This document shows, piece after piece, positions 27,368 to 35,680 of a stretch of DNA of 64,000 nucleotides (the stretch's first letter is position 1; each line of letters opens with the position of its first letter). The translations under genes and the position numbers were made by a program. The notes beneath the pieces are model-generated. The model ran no database searches. It was not told where the DNA came from and was given only the letters and a program-made list of their open reading frames with translations. Source of the stretch: Chryseobacterium sp. KLBC 52 (GTDB lineage Bacteria > Bacteroidota > Bacteroidia > Flavobacteriales > Weeksellaceae); the NCBI RefSeq assembly GCF_003347605.1, contig NZ_QDFZ01000011.1:62001-126000 (forward strand), written 5' to 3'.

Positions 27368-27396
27368 CAAAAATAAGTCTAAAATGTCTGAAACAA
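27368..27396 (-). promoter_or_regulatory. Promoter of dedA
   Basis: TTG (27394-27396), 18 nt, TATTTTTG (27368-27375) on the minus strand; the -7 box is 16 nt before the ATG at 27351. Confidence 0.65.
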
Positions 27397-27438
27397 AAAT
27401 TAATTATAAGATTTTAACTAAAAATTCAAATATGATTT

Positions 27439-28551
27439 TTATAAGTCCATGTCATCATCGGAAACAGCCGTTCCATCTGCCATTAAGAATGCTTTCAGGA
27501 ATGGAGTGATATTTCCGTTCATTACGGCATCCACATCTGAAGTTTCATGACCGGAACGTACATCTTTTACCAGCTTGTAAGGATGCATGACGTAGTTTCT
27601 GATCTGGCTTCCCCACTCGATCTTCATTTTGTTGGCTTCAATCTCATTTCTTGCCTTCATACGTTCTTCCAGTTCCATTTCGTAAAGTCTCGAACGAAGG
27701 AGCTGCATTGCCTTTTCTTTATTCTGAAGCTGAGAACGGGATTCTGAGTTTTCAATGATAATTCCTGTTGGTGCGTGGCGAAGACGTACAGCCGTTTCCA
27801 CCTTGTTTACGTTCTGTCCCCCAGCTCCGGAAGCTCTCATGGTCTCAAAGCTGATATCGGCAGGATTGATATTGATTTCAATCGTATCATCCACCAAAGG
27901 ATACACATATACGGAAACAAAACTTGTATGACGTTTTGCATTACTATCAAAAGGAGAGATCCTTACCAAACGGTGTACTCCGTTTTCGCCTCGTAAATAT
28001 CCAAAAGCAAATTCACCTTCAATTTCAAGGGTCACAGTCTTCACACCTGCTACATCACCTTCCTGGAAGTTCAGTTCACGGATTTTATAGCCTTGTTTTT
28101 CTGCCCACATGGTATACATTCTCATCAGCATAGCTGCCCAGTCGCAACTTTCTGTTCCACCTGCTCCTGCTGTAATCTGCAGCACTGCGGAAAGCTCATC
28201 CCCTTCGTTGGAAAGCATATTTTTGAATTCCAGGTCTTCAATTTTTTCCACCAATTGCGGGAAAGTCTCATCCAGTTCTTTTTCAGAATCCGGATCTTCT
28301 TTAGCGAAATCAGCCAAAACCTGTAAATCTTCAAACTGTGTCTGAATTTCGTCATAGCTTTCTACCCATTTTTTCTTGGAACGAAGCTGTTTTAGAAATG
28401 CTTCAGCCGTTTTTGGATTGTCCCAAAATTCTGGTGCCGCAGTTTTTTCATCATCATTGGCAATTTCAATCTTCTTTTTTTCAATCTGAAGGTATCTGTG
28501 TAAGTCTTCAATTCTGGATTGAACTTCTTTTATCTGGTCGTTGTTAATCAC
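27439..28551 (-). CDS. prfB: Peptide chain release factor 2, without programmed frameshift
   Basis: RF2 recognises UGA and UAA and triggers peptide release. It has the SPF anticodon-like tripeptide ([15 protein letters not shown]) and the GGQ motif ([11 protein letters not shown]). I prefer GTG 28551 as start, giving [17 protein letters not shown], which matches the length of other RF2 N-termini. An upstream TTG at 28569 is in frame, but it is the last three bases of a TATTTTTG promoter box (28567-28574) and so would lie before the transcript. At the position where E. coli prfB has CTT TGA C, this gene reads CTT CAG in frame, so no +1 frameshift is needed and UGA autoregulation is absent. Confidence 0.93.
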   Translation of the reverse strand: MINNDQIKEVQSRIEDLHRYLQIEKKKIEIANDDEKTAAPEFWDNPKTAEAFLKQLRSKKKWVESYDEIQTQFEDLQVLADFAKEDPDSEKELDETFPQLVEKIEDLEFKNMLSNEGDELSAVLQITAGAGGTESCDWAAMLMRMYTMWAEKQGYKIRELNFQEGDVAGVKTVTLEIEGEFAFGYLRGENGVHRLVRISPFDSNAKRHTSFVSVYVYPLVDDTIEININPADISFETMRASGAGGQNVNKVETAVRLRHAPTGIIIENSESRSQLQNKEKAMQLLRSRLYEMELEERMKARNEIEANKMKIEWGSQIRNYVMHPYKLVKDVRSGHETSDVDAVMNGNITPFLKAFLMADGTAVSDDDMDL

Positions 28552-28566
28552 GAATTTTTCTTTTTG

Positions 28567-28574
28567 CAAAAATA
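28567..28574 (-). promoter_or_regulatory. prfB -7 box
   Basis: TATTTTTG on the minus strand, 15 nt upstream of GTG 28551. There is no clear TTG partner. Its last three bases form the misleading TTG start at 28569. Confidence 0.5.
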
Positions 28575-28695
28575 AGGAATTCTTTTAGAGTGGAGAGGTG
28601 CGGGTTCTTAGTTTTCGGGGTTCGGGATCCGAGTTTTTGGGATATTGGATTTTTTTGGAAATTTAACAGAGACTCAAAATCTGCTTTAGGAGAAA

Positions 28696-29196
28696 CTATT
28701 CCTTTACTATTTCGGCATCAAAGCTTCTTCTAAGATATTCTTTTGCTTGTTTACTTTCCGATTTGAACCCTACCATAGTTAAAGCGTAGACAAACAAGAG
28801 CATACCCATAGGAAGAAAAAGGTCTATTGATATTTCTTTTTCCTTTATAGTTTTTATAGAGACACCTATGAAGAAAATCAGGGCAAATGAGCACCAGACT
28901 ATTAAGAAAAAGAAGACAAATGCATGTAGCGACATGGTCACCTGTATTTGAGTTCCATTATTTTCATTTTGAATTTTACCGTTGATCTGAGGAAGAAATG
29001 AGTTTCTGTACTTAATCACTCTGCTTATTTCAAAGCTATTATTATTCACAGTTCCTTCATATTCTTTTATATAATTTTTCCCCAAACCAAATTTTTTGGG
29101 TTCTACAAAACCAGAAAGTCTTGTTAAAACTTCCTTTTCAGACAAATTTGTTTTGTAAGTAATACGTTCAAAGGGTAAGTATTTCATGTTTCTCAA
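28696..29196 (-). CDS. Hypothetical membrane protein, 166 aa
   Basis: The N-terminal 90 residues are soluble and beta-rich (YLPFERITYKTNLSEKEVLTRL, FEISRVIKYRNSFLPQINGKI). Two hydrophobic helices follow (HAFVFFFLIVWCSFALIFFIGV and LFLPMGMLLFVYALTMVGF), then a charged tail. The form resembles small proteins with a PH-like domain and a two-helix hairpin, but I recognise no named family. Met4 could also be the start. It begins 8 bp after the stop of the FAD oxidoreductase gene, so it is probably translated from the same mRNA. The 125 bases separating it from prfB are low-complexity gttcgggatccgag-type sequence. Confidence 0.65.
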   Translation of the reverse strand: MRNMKYLPFERITYKTNLSEKEVLTRLSGFVEPKKFGLGKNYIKEYEGTVNNNSFEISRVIKYRNSFLPQINGKIQNENNGTQIQVTMSLHAFVFFFLIVWCSFALIFFIGVSIKTIKEKEISIDLFLPMGMLLFVYALTMVGFKSESKQAKEYLRRSFDAEIVKE

Positions 29197-29204
29197 CGTT
29201 GTAA

Positions 29205-30308
29205 TTATATCATTTCTGCCACCATTTCACCTATCTTCGGAGCCAGGGCAACCCCCATTCCTGAAAGTCTTACCGCGCAAAACTGTCTTTCTGAAAGTTG
29301 TTTTACAATGGGTGATTTTTCTTCTCCCATAGCCATGATTCCCGACCAGCGAAGGGCAATTTTAAACTCATCGTTGGGAAGTATAACCTCTTTTAAAAAG
29401 TTTTCTAAATGATTCTGCAGAAATTCTGTTGTTTCAAAAGCAGTTGTTTCTTCTGTCTTAAAATCCTGATTTCTTCCGCCACCCAGCAATATTCTGTTTC
29501 CTACATTTCTGAAATAATAGTATCCTTCATCATAATGAAATGTTCCTTTAAGCTTCAATCCCTCTATAGGTTCTGTCAGAAGAATCTGTCCGCGGGCAGG
29601 AATGATATTTTCTTTTTTCAGGAACTTTGAAGTGAATGCATTGGTGCAATAGATGAGCTGGTCTGCTGCCACAGAAAGATCAGTTGAAAGCTGAACCTCA
29701 ACGTTGTCTGTTTCTTCAATATGCTGAACTTCCGTTCCAAATAAAAACTCAATTTTCAGTTCGTGGCATTTCTCCAGTAGTTTCTGTACTAACTTTCCGG
29801 AGTGAAGACCTCCTTCACAGGGATTTTCAATCAGGAATTCAGATTTTCCGAGTCCGAATTCCTTTATTTTATTCTGTTTTAAAGTATAGGTCTGATCCAG
29901 CCCGGTTATTGCTTTCAGTTTTTCATTGACAACATCAATATGGGATAAAGGTTCTTCATGATTTACAATTTCGTAACCTCCATTCAATTCAAAATCGATT
30001 TCACTATTTTTAAAATAATGCTGAATTCTCTGAAGCCCGTCAAATCTCATTGTAACCAGCTCCAATGTTTTCTCCCAGCCCATTTTCTGCGAATCGGCAA
30101 TCACTTCGGTAAGACCTCCAAAGCACGCAAACCCAGCATTTCTTGTGGAAGCACCCAATGGAATGGCATTCCGTTCAATAATGAGAACAGATTTTTCAGG
30201 ATATTTTTCTTTGATAGACAGGGCAGTCCACAGGCCGGAAAATCCTGCACCAATAATAATGATGTCTCTTTTTCTGTAGAATGTATCCAATTCCCAAATA
30301 CTGTTCAT
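29205..30308 (-). CDS. FAD-dependent amine/amino-acid oxidase (DadA/GlpD-like fold)
   Basis: 367 aa. The N-terminal ADP-binding motif is IIIIGAGFSGLWTALSI (GxGxxG) preceded by a short helix. RNAGFACFGG corresponds to the substrate/FAD loop of the D-amino-acid dehydrogenase and gamma-glutamylputrescine oxidase group. The C-terminal FAD contact is VRLSGMGVALAPKIGEMVAE. The enzyme oxidises a C-N bond of an amine or amino acid; the substrate is not assignable. It lies between an AAA ATPase gene upstream and a membrane protein gene downstream, all on the minus strand, but 70 bp of low-complexity spacer separate it from the ATPase. Confidence 0.82.
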   Translation of the reverse strand: MNSIWELDTFYRKRDIIIIGAGFSGLWTALSIKEKYPEKSVLIIERNAIPLGASTRNAGFACFGGLTEVIADSQKMGWEKTLELVTMRFDGLQRIQHYFKNSEIDFELNGGYEIVNHEEPLSHIDVVNEKLKAITGLDQTYTLKQNKIKEFGLGKSEFLIENPCEGGLHSGKLVQKLLEKCHELKIEFLFGTEVQHIEETDNVEVQLSTDLSVAADQLIYCTNAFTSKFLKKENIIPARGQILLTEPIEGLKLKGTFHYDEGYYYFRNVGNRILLGGGRNQDFKTEETTAFETTEFLQNHLENFLKEVILPNDEFKIALRWSGIMAMGEEKSPIVKQLSERQFCAVRLSGMGVALAPKIGEMVAEMI

Positions 30309-30378
30309 AAATAATGAGTAATAGGTAATGAGTAATTTTTATAAAGCCTTAAACTTTAAACCTTGAACTTTAAACAGT

Positions 30379-31731
30379 TTATCCTTTATCTCCTTCTTCA
30401 TTATGCTGGAATCCGATTGCTCTTTGCGGCTCTTCGACAACTCTGTAGGTTTCCAGTTCATTTTTCAGAGCCTGAATCCTAAACCTGAAGTCATCAAAGT
30501 TATTAATAATGGCATCCGCAAGAAATCTGGCTACCTGATCCAGATATTCTTCGGTAAGTTTTGACCCGGCATCCCTCAACGCACTCTCTAAAAGTTTCTG
30601 ATCAATTTTCAGTTTTTCGTTTCTTGTTCTCTGGTAAAGGTTTTTAATTCTTTTCTTTAAACTTTGAGTGAAGTCTATCAGCATCGTGTTACTGAAAGCT
30701 TTCATCTTTGAAGAGATTTCATGCCAGAAAGGAACCTTATCAGCTTTGTTATTTTTAAGTATTTTGTAGAGTAAAGAATCTTCTTCCAGCCCTCTGGTCA
30801 TGGCATAAAGTATAATTTCTGAACGTTCTGAAGCATTGGGTGGAAATATGGGAATCATCACATCAAATCTTCCCGGAGCAAGAATTTCTTCGTCAATTTC
30901 TGAAACGGAATTGGCAGAACCCACCATCAGAACGCCTTCTTTTTCAAACTTTCCGATGTAGTGAAGAATCAATTCCTGAGCTTCAAGATTACAGGAAGCA
31001 ACATCTGTTTCTGCCCTTCTCTGCATCATAATTTCATCGAAATCATCCATGAAAAGCAGCATTTTGTTTTCCTTCATCATACTCAGCAGGAAATCACTGA
31101 AATTGATTTCATTTCCGTCAATCAGCGAAGTTCCCAAATAGTGTTTTTTAACTTCTTTAAACTGATATCCGATGATTTCAGCAATTTTATTGGCCCAGAA
31201 TATCTTTCCGCTTCCCGGAGGTCCGTACAGAATAATTCCTGCAGGTTTGTTGATTCCCCAATCTTTGATCTGCTGCGGATTCAGGAAGGGTTCCAAAACA
31301 GTGGAGGTATAAAAAAACAGGTCTCTGTATCCAATAAAATCTCTTTGCTGAAGGCTGGTTTTATGTCCAAAATAATCGTAGACAAACTGATAATTCCCTC
31401 CAAGTTTGTTATCAATTCCATAGCTTGATATAGAGGATTTGAAAAAACCATTATCGAAAATATTGAGATTATTGTCTTTGATCACCTTTTCCACCTTATC
31501 TTTTGGCTGCTTAATGACTTCGGCAATCTGCTCGAGTGTTTTATTTTTATCAAGATCTTTTTCATATAGTCTTAAAAAATCTACATTCTCACGGGCAAAT
31601 TTTTCAAAATCTTCTTTTACGTCAAAATTTGTACTGACACAGTCTACCAGTTCAAGATCAAAATCCTGAATAAACTGTTTGATGGCTTCTGCAGATACAT
31701 TTAATTCTTCTGCCAGTTCAATTAGCTTCAT
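30379..31731 (-). CDS. AAA-family ATPase with IF2-N-like N-terminus and abnormal Walker A
   Basis: 450 aa. Residues 1-60 resemble the small helical IF2-N domain (MKLIELAEELNVSAEAIKQF), with a possible second copy at 62-92. A single AAA+ module follows: Walker A GPPGSGKI (170-177), Walker B LLFMDDFDE (225-233), sensor-type VGSANSVSEID, and an Arg-finger region APGRFDVMIPIFPP. The residue after the Walker A lysine is Ile (codon ATA) instead of Thr/Ser, which normally ligates Mg2+. A C-terminal helical bundle (340-430) completes it. Probable cytoplasmic remodelling factor; client unknown. A TAAATTTG box lies at 31751-31758 (minus). Confidence 0.8.
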   Translation of the reverse strand: MKLIELAEELNVSAEAIKQFIQDFDLELVDCVSTNFDVKEDFEKFARENVDFLRLYEKDLDKNKTLEQIAEVIKQPKDKVEKVIKDNNLNIFDNGFFKSSISSYGIDNKLGGNYQFVYDYFGHKTSLQQRDFIGYRDLFFYTSTVLEPFLNPQQIKDWGINKPAGIILYGPPGSGKIFWANKIAEIIGYQFKEVKKHYLGTSLIDGNEINFSDFLLSMMKENKMLLFMDDFDEIMMQRRAETDVASCNLEAQELILHYIGKFEKEGVLMVGSANSVSEIDEEILAPGRFDVMIPIFPPNASERSEIILYAMTRGLEEDSLLYKILKNNKADKVPFWHEISSKMKAFSNTMLIDFTQSLKKRIKNLYQRTRNEKLKIDQKLLESALRDAGSKLTEEYLDQVARFLADAIINNFDDFRFRIQALKNELETYRVVEEPQRAIGFQHNEEGDKG

Positions 31732-31847
31732 AACTGTTGATTAATTCTACCAAATTTAATGTATTTGTCCATAAATTAATATTGATTTATGATAATTCTG
31801 TAACATTCTCTAATTTATATAGACTACTACTATGTAAAACAAATTAC

Positions 31848-32750
31848 ATGGAAAAGATTTTATCAGTAAAAAATTTGACGAAGAAATTCAAGAGAGTTGT
31901 GGTGAACAATATTTCTTTTGATGTCGAAAGAGGAAATGTTTATGGCCTTTTAGGTCCGAACGGAAGTGGAAAATCCACTACTTTCGGAATGCTGCTTTCA
32001 ACGATCAATCCTACCAGCGGAGACTGGTTCTGGTTTGGCAAAAAAGGAACTGATCCTGATACCTTGAAAAAGATCGGGGCGATTATCGAGCAGCCTAACT
32101 TTTATCCTTATTTAAGTGCAGAAACCAACCTCAAGATTGTTGCTGAAATTAAGCAAGCACCCTATTCAAGGATTGACGAAGTCCTGAAGACTGTTAATCT
32201 GTACGAAAGAAAAAAAGATACTTTCAAAACTTTTTCTTTGGGAATGAAACAGCGTCTTGCTATAGCGTCAGCGATGCTCAACAATCCTGAAGTGATGATT
32301 TTAGATGAACCTACAAACGGATTAGATCCTGAAGGAATCATTCAGATCAGAGAAATCATCAGCAATATTGCCAAACAGGGAATCACCATTATCATTGCAA
32401 GCCATCTTCTGGATGAAATTGAGAAAATCTGCAGCCATGTGATTGTATTAAAAGAAGGAAATTCCATTTATTGCGGAAGAGTGGATGAAATGACCTCCAA
32501 CAATGGCTATTTTGAATTGAAAGCGGATAATAATACATTGCTGTTAAATGCTCTTAATGAGCTTCAGTGGTTCTCTTCCATCCATCAGGAAGGTGAGCTT
32601 ATCAAAGCCCAGATCCGCGATGATGCTTCCATTTCAGCTTCAGCGATGAATCAGAAACTGGCAGAGAAAGGAATCTACCTTTCCCACTTGACCAAGAAAA
32701 AACTGTCTCTTGAATCTCAATTCCTTGAACTTGTAAAAAACACTAATTAA
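31848..32750 (+). CDS. ABC transporter ATP-binding protein
   Basis: 300 aa from ATG 31848 (MEKILSVKNLTKKFKR). The frame is open upstream to 31737, but those codons lie in the shared AT-rich divergent promoter region and show no homology. Walker A is GPNGSGKST (residues 36-44), the signature motif SLGMKQRLAIA, and Walker B VMILDEPTNGLDPEG with the switch His in IIASHLLDEIEKIC. It belongs to the DrrA/CcmA-type exporter group with a single membrane partner, encoded 2 bp downstream. The substrate is unknown; bacitracin/lantibiotic or multidrug export types share this layout. Confidence 0.92.
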   Translation: MEKILSVKNLTKKFKRVVVNNISFDVERGNVYGLLGPNGSGKSTTFGMLLSTINPTSGDWFWFGKKGTDPDTLKKIGAIIEQPNFYPYLSAETNLKIVAEIKQAPYSRIDEVLKTVNLYERKKDTFKTFSLGMKQRLAIASAMLNNPEVMILDEPTNGLDPEGIIQIREIISNIAKQGITIIIASHLLDEIEKICSHVIVLKEGNSIYCGRVDEMTSNNGYFELKADNNTLLLNALNELQWFSSIHQEGELIKAQIRDDASISASAMNQKLAEKGIYLSHLTKKKLSLESQFLELVKNTN

Positions 32751-32752
32751 TC

Positions 32753-33598
32753 ATGATCAAATTATTAAAACTGGAATACTACAAAAACCTGAACTACCAA
32801 CCGTTTAAGGTTTTCACGATACTTTATTTTGCCATTCTTATTGCCTTGCTTTTCATTGGATTGGTCGACTTTGATGTTTTTGGAGGAACCATTAACTTAA
32901 AAGAACAAGGGATTTATAATTTCCCCGAAATCTGGAATTTCACCACATGGATTGTTGCATTGCTGAAAATTTTCCTGGGACTGATCATTGTTTTCTCCAT
33001 TTCTCAGGAGTTCAGCAACCGGATGTTCAAACAGAATACGATTGATGGATTGAGCAGAAAGGAATTCATCACTTCAAAATTATTGACGATAAGCATTTTT
33101 ACTATTGTTTCGACAGCCATTGTGTTGGGAATTACTTTGTTTCTGGGATATCAATATTCGAATACAACAGAATCTACAAAGGCTTTTGCTGAGATCTTCT
33201 TTATTGGAAATTATTTTGTGAAGCTATTTACCTTCTTTTGCTTCTTAATGTTCCTTTCTATTTTACTGAGAAAATCTGTTTTTGTTTTTCTTGCCCTTTT
33301 CGTTTTCTGGATTGGCGAAGGAATTTTAACCGCTCTTGAAACGTATTCAAAAGTAAAAGGAATGCAGGGACCACAAAGAAATGAGGTTCTTCAGAATGAC
33401 TTTTTTATCTCGCATCTTTTACCACTGGAAAGTATGTCCAGCCTGATTCCTAACCCGATGATGAGATTAAATATGGCTAAAATGATGGGCTTAAAATATG
33501 AATTCCACTACCCTACAGAAAGCCTTATCGCTTGCCTGGTGTGGTGTGCTATTTTCATCTTCGGTTCGTACTGGATTCTGAGAAAAAGAGATTGGTAG
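32753..33598 (+). CDS. ABC transporter permease (ABC-2 type)
   Basis: 281 aa with six hydrophobic segments (VFTILYFAILIALLFIGLV, IVALLKIFLGLIIVFSIS, ISIFTIVSTAIVLGITLFLG, LFTFFCFLMFLSILL, FVFLALFVFWIGEGIL, LIACLVWCAIFIFGSYWIL). A long extracytoplasmic loop before TM2 and QEFSNRMFKQNTIDGLSRKEF correspond to the coupling-helix region of ABC-2 permeases. It is encoded 2 bp after the ATPase, so the two form one exporter. Transcription should end at the downstream hairpin, which carries an inserted repeat in its loop. Confidence 0.88.
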   Translation: MIKLLKLEYYKNLNYQPFKVFTILYFAILIALLFIGLVDFDVFGGTINLKEQGIYNFPEIWNFTTWIVALLKIFLGLIIVFSISQEFSNRMFKQNTIDGLSRKEFITSKLLTISIFTIVSTAIVLGITLFLGYQYSNTTESTKAFAEIFFIGNYFVKLFTFFCFLMFLSILLRKSVFVFLALFVFWIGEGILTALETYSKVKGMQGPQRNEVLQNDFFISHLLPLESMSSLIPNPMMRLNMAKMMGLKYEFHYPTESLIACLVWCAIFIFGSYWILRKRDW

Positions 33599-33624
33599 AT
33601 TTAATTATACTATGAATTCAAAAT

Positions 33625-33757
33625 AAAAAGGCTGCCAGATAGCACAATAATTTGGCTTTTGTCATTCTGACGAAGGAAGAATCTCATTAATCAGTAGACC
33701 TATGAGATTCTTCACTTCATTTCATTTCGTTCAGAATGACATTTTTTAGGCAGCCTT
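33625..33757. terminator. Terminator arms split by an inserted repeat
   Basis: aaaaggctgcc (ending 33636) and ggcagcctt (33749-33757) are perfectly complementary and flanked by A- and T-rich runs, as in a normal bidirectional terminator, but they are separated by 112 bp that contain the whole gtcattctga element. The site lies between the ABC permease (+) and msrAB (-). Confidence 0.65.
33661..33740. repeat. Inverted-repeat element, copy 2 (gtcattctga family)
   Basis: 80 bp with the same perfect 10-bp terminal inverted repeats as copy 1 (3410-3481) but in opposite orientation. It has inner arms gaagaatctca / tgagattcttc. It is embedded within the loop of a terminator. Confidence 0.8.
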
Positions 33758-33766
33758 CCTTTCACA

Positions 33767-34882
33767 TTACTTTTTATCTAACAACGGAAGATATTTTCCG
33801 TATCCTTTACTTTCCATTTCCGCTTTTGGAATAAATTTCAGAGAAGCACTGTTGATACAGTAACGAAGTCCTCCCTTATCCTGCGGTCCGTCTGTGAAAA
33901 CGTGACCTAAATGAGCATCACCGGTTTTACTTCTTACTTCTACTCTATCCATACCATGGGAACGATCCAGCTTTTCATCAATCAAACCTTTGGTAATCGG
34001 TTTTGAGAAACTTGGCCATCCACATCCGGATTCAAATTTATCTGTAGAGACAAACAACGGTTCTCCTGTGGTAATATCTACATAAATTCCTTCACGGGTT
34101 TCGTTCCAGTATTCATTCTGGAAAGGTCTTTCTGTTCCGTTTTCCTGGGTAACATTATATTGTTCTGCGGTCAGTTTTTCTTTTAAAACTTTTTTATCCT
34201 GCTTTTGATACGTTGGTTTTGGAAATGGATTGGCTTTTTTGGCCATTTCAAAAAGTCCCGGTTCAATATGGCAGTAACCGCCCGGATTTTTATCAAGATA
34301 ATCCTGATGATAATCTTCCGCTTTGTAGAAATTTTTCAATGGAATAGTTTCTACTAATAAAGGCTTGCTATAGTTTTTTGCCAGTTTCTGAACTTCATCT
34401 TTTACCACAGCTTCATCAGTTTTATTGGTAAAATAAATTCCGGTTCTGTACTGGTTTCCTCTGTCATTTCCCTGCTGATCTTTGCTTGTAGGATCAATGG
34501 TTTTAAAATATAAATCAATCAACAGTTTCAGATCTACCTGTTCCGGATCATATTTTACTTTTACGGTTTCTGCAAAACCTGTTGTATGACTTACCACCTC
34601 TTCATAAGTAGGATTTTGAGTATTTCCGTTGGCATACCCCACTTCTGTTCCTACAACACCACGAATTTGTTGAAAAAAATGTTCTGTTCCCCAGAAACAT
34701 CCACCTGCAAAATAAATCTCTCTAACGTTTTTGTTATCCATAATTTTCTCATTTTCTTTTTTTATTTCCACTACATCAGGCTTGTTTTTTTTGAAAAGCC
34801 CGGACCCCGCAGCAAAGACTGCTATACCCAGAATGATTCCGAGTACGATTAATATATTTTTCATTTTTACTTTTTTATTCAT
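33767..34882 (-). CDS. msrAB: Fused methionine sulfoxide reductase MsrA-MsrB, membrane anchored
   Basis: 371 aa. It repairs oxidised methionine: MsrA acts on the S-epimer and MsrB on the R-epimer. An N-terminal signal-anchor ([21 protein letters not shown]) places it in the periplasm. The MsrA domain has catalytic Cys62 in GGCFWG. The MsrB domain has HLGHVF and the catalytic RYCINSASL. The two CxxC zinc sites of many MsrB proteins are absent, and a Cys in ESGCGWPSF can serve as resolving residue. Its ATG overlaps the stop of the DUF417 gene by one base, so it is translationally coupled to it. It is the last gene of a sigma/anti-sigma/DUF417/MsrAB cluster. Confidence 0.94.
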   Translation of the reverse strand: MNKKVKMKNILIVLGIILGIAVFAAGSGLFKKNKPDVVEIKKENEKIMDNKNVREIYFAGGCFWGTEHFFQQIRGVVGTEVGYANGNTQNPTYEEVVSHTTGFAETVKVKYDPEQVDLKLLIDLYFKTIDPTSKDQQGNDRGNQYRTGIYFTNKTDEAVVKDEVQKLAKNYSKPLLVETIPLKNFYKAEDYHQDYLDKNPGGYCHIEPGLFEMAKKANPFPKPTYQKQDKKVLKEKLTAEQYNVTQENGTERPFQNEYWNETREGIYVDITTGEPLFVSTDKFESGCGWPSFSKPITKGLIDEKLDRSHGMDRVEVRSKTGDAHLGHVFTDGPQDKGGLRYCINSASLKFIPKAEMESKGYGKYLPLLDKK

Positions 34883-35325
34883 TACTTATTATTTTGAACG
34901 ATCATGAATCCAAATCCTAAAAGCATAAGGTCTTTTAAAATAAAGAAATCCGTCACAGGCACTCCGTCCACTATTTTCCATATTCCCGGTGTTGTAAACA
35001 AATAGCTTAATGTCACCAGAAAAGTTACGATCATTCCTATCCCTGCATACTTTTTCAATACAGCAAATTTCGCACTAAATATCAGGAGTAAGGCAATGAT
35101 AATTTCTATCACTCCGATAAGATTTGACACTGCCTGGACGCTTATAATTTTATATACGAAAAAAGTTAAGAAATGGTTTTCTACCAAGGGTTTTATTGCA
35201 GCAGCTTCTGTGGGAGTGAATTTGAAGATACCAATCCACAGTAAAATAAGTGCTGCTCCGAAAAGCGAGATATAATACCCGATTCGGGTTAATTGATTTT
35301 TAGATTCCTGTACTGTTCCGACCAT
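34882..35325 (-). CDS. DUF417 (YkgB/RclC-like) membrane protein
   Basis: 147 aa with four membrane helices ([69 protein letters not shown]). The motifs [20 protein letters not shown] and [22 protein letters not shown] match the DUF417 family, whose E. coli member RclC belongs to the reactive-chlorine response. It is coupled by a one-base overlap to msrAB, which repairs methionine oxidised by hypochlorous acid. An ECF-like promoter precedes it. A role in reactive-chlorine or peroxide tolerance is inference from family and context. Confidence 0.87.
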   Translation of the reverse strand: MVGTVQESKNQLTRIGYYISLFGAALILLWIGIFKFTPTEAAAIKPLVENHFLTFFVYKIISVQAVSNLIGVIEIIIALLLIFSAKFAVLKKYAGIGMIVTFLVTLSYLFTTPGIWKIVDGVPVTDFFILKDLMLLGFGFMIVQNNK

Positions 35326-35365
35326 ATTTTTAAGATTTTAAATGAATACTTTATTGTTTTCGAAA

Positions 35366-35396
35366 GTATAGTCGGTGCTATTTTAAAATCCTGACA
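35366..35396 (-). promoter_or_regulatory. Candidate ECF-sigma promoter of DUF417-msrAB
   Basis: On the minus strand, tgtcagg is followed 15 nt after its end by cgactata, resembling the -35/-10 pair of an ECF-type promoter, and it lies about 40 bp before the DUF417 start. TACTTTCG in the same stretch is also a one-mismatch variant of TAnnTTTG. The assignment is tentative. Confidence 0.35.
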
Positions 35397-35405
35397 GAAA
35401 TTTTC

Positions 35406-35675
35406 CTAGAAATTTAATTTATCGATCATTTTGTTTTTAAAGTCCTGAATTTCAGAATCATTAATTTCAGTTTTTTGTTCAGAAAAAGTCTTTTTAAAAG
35501 CTTTATCCAGAAGAGCCAGCTTTTCATTGTACATCCTGCACCATTTGCAGATCATCAGATGCATGCTCAGCATCCTGTTTTCTCTGGCAGAAATAGATTG
35601 GGCATTCCTTTTTTCCATCAGTAAAGTAGCTTCACTGCATGGTAAAAATAATTTATGTAGTATTCTTCTTATCAT
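35406..35675 (-). CDS. Small zinc-finger anti-sigma-like protein
   Basis: 89 aa, no membrane segment. The motif HLMICKWC gives H-x3-C-x2-C, and an earlier Cys (PCSEATLLMEKR, Cys13) completes the four ligands of the ZAS/zf-HC2 anti-sigma fold. CSEATLLMEKR is the typical first part. In RsrA/ChrR-type proteins this zinc site binds or releases the sigma factor depending on redox state. It starts 5 bp after the ECF sigma gene, the usual order for a cognate pair. The small soluble form favours cytoplasmic sensing. Binding and redox response are inferred. Confidence 0.75.
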   Translation of the reverse strand: MIRRILHKLFLPCSEATLLMEKRNAQSISARENRMLSMHLMICKWCRMYNEKLALLDKAFKKTFSEQKTEINDSEIQDFKNKMIDKLNF

Positions 35676-35680
35676 TTCTC

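Noticed and set aside
28439..28569. Programmed +1 frameshift in prfB
   Set aside because: The N-terminal region is in one open frame and the UGA site is replaced by CAG.
31737..31847. 37-residue N-terminal extension of the ABC ATPase
   Set aside because: The extension lies in the AT-rich divergent promoter region and lacks homology; the ATG at 31848 starts exactly at the conserved domain.
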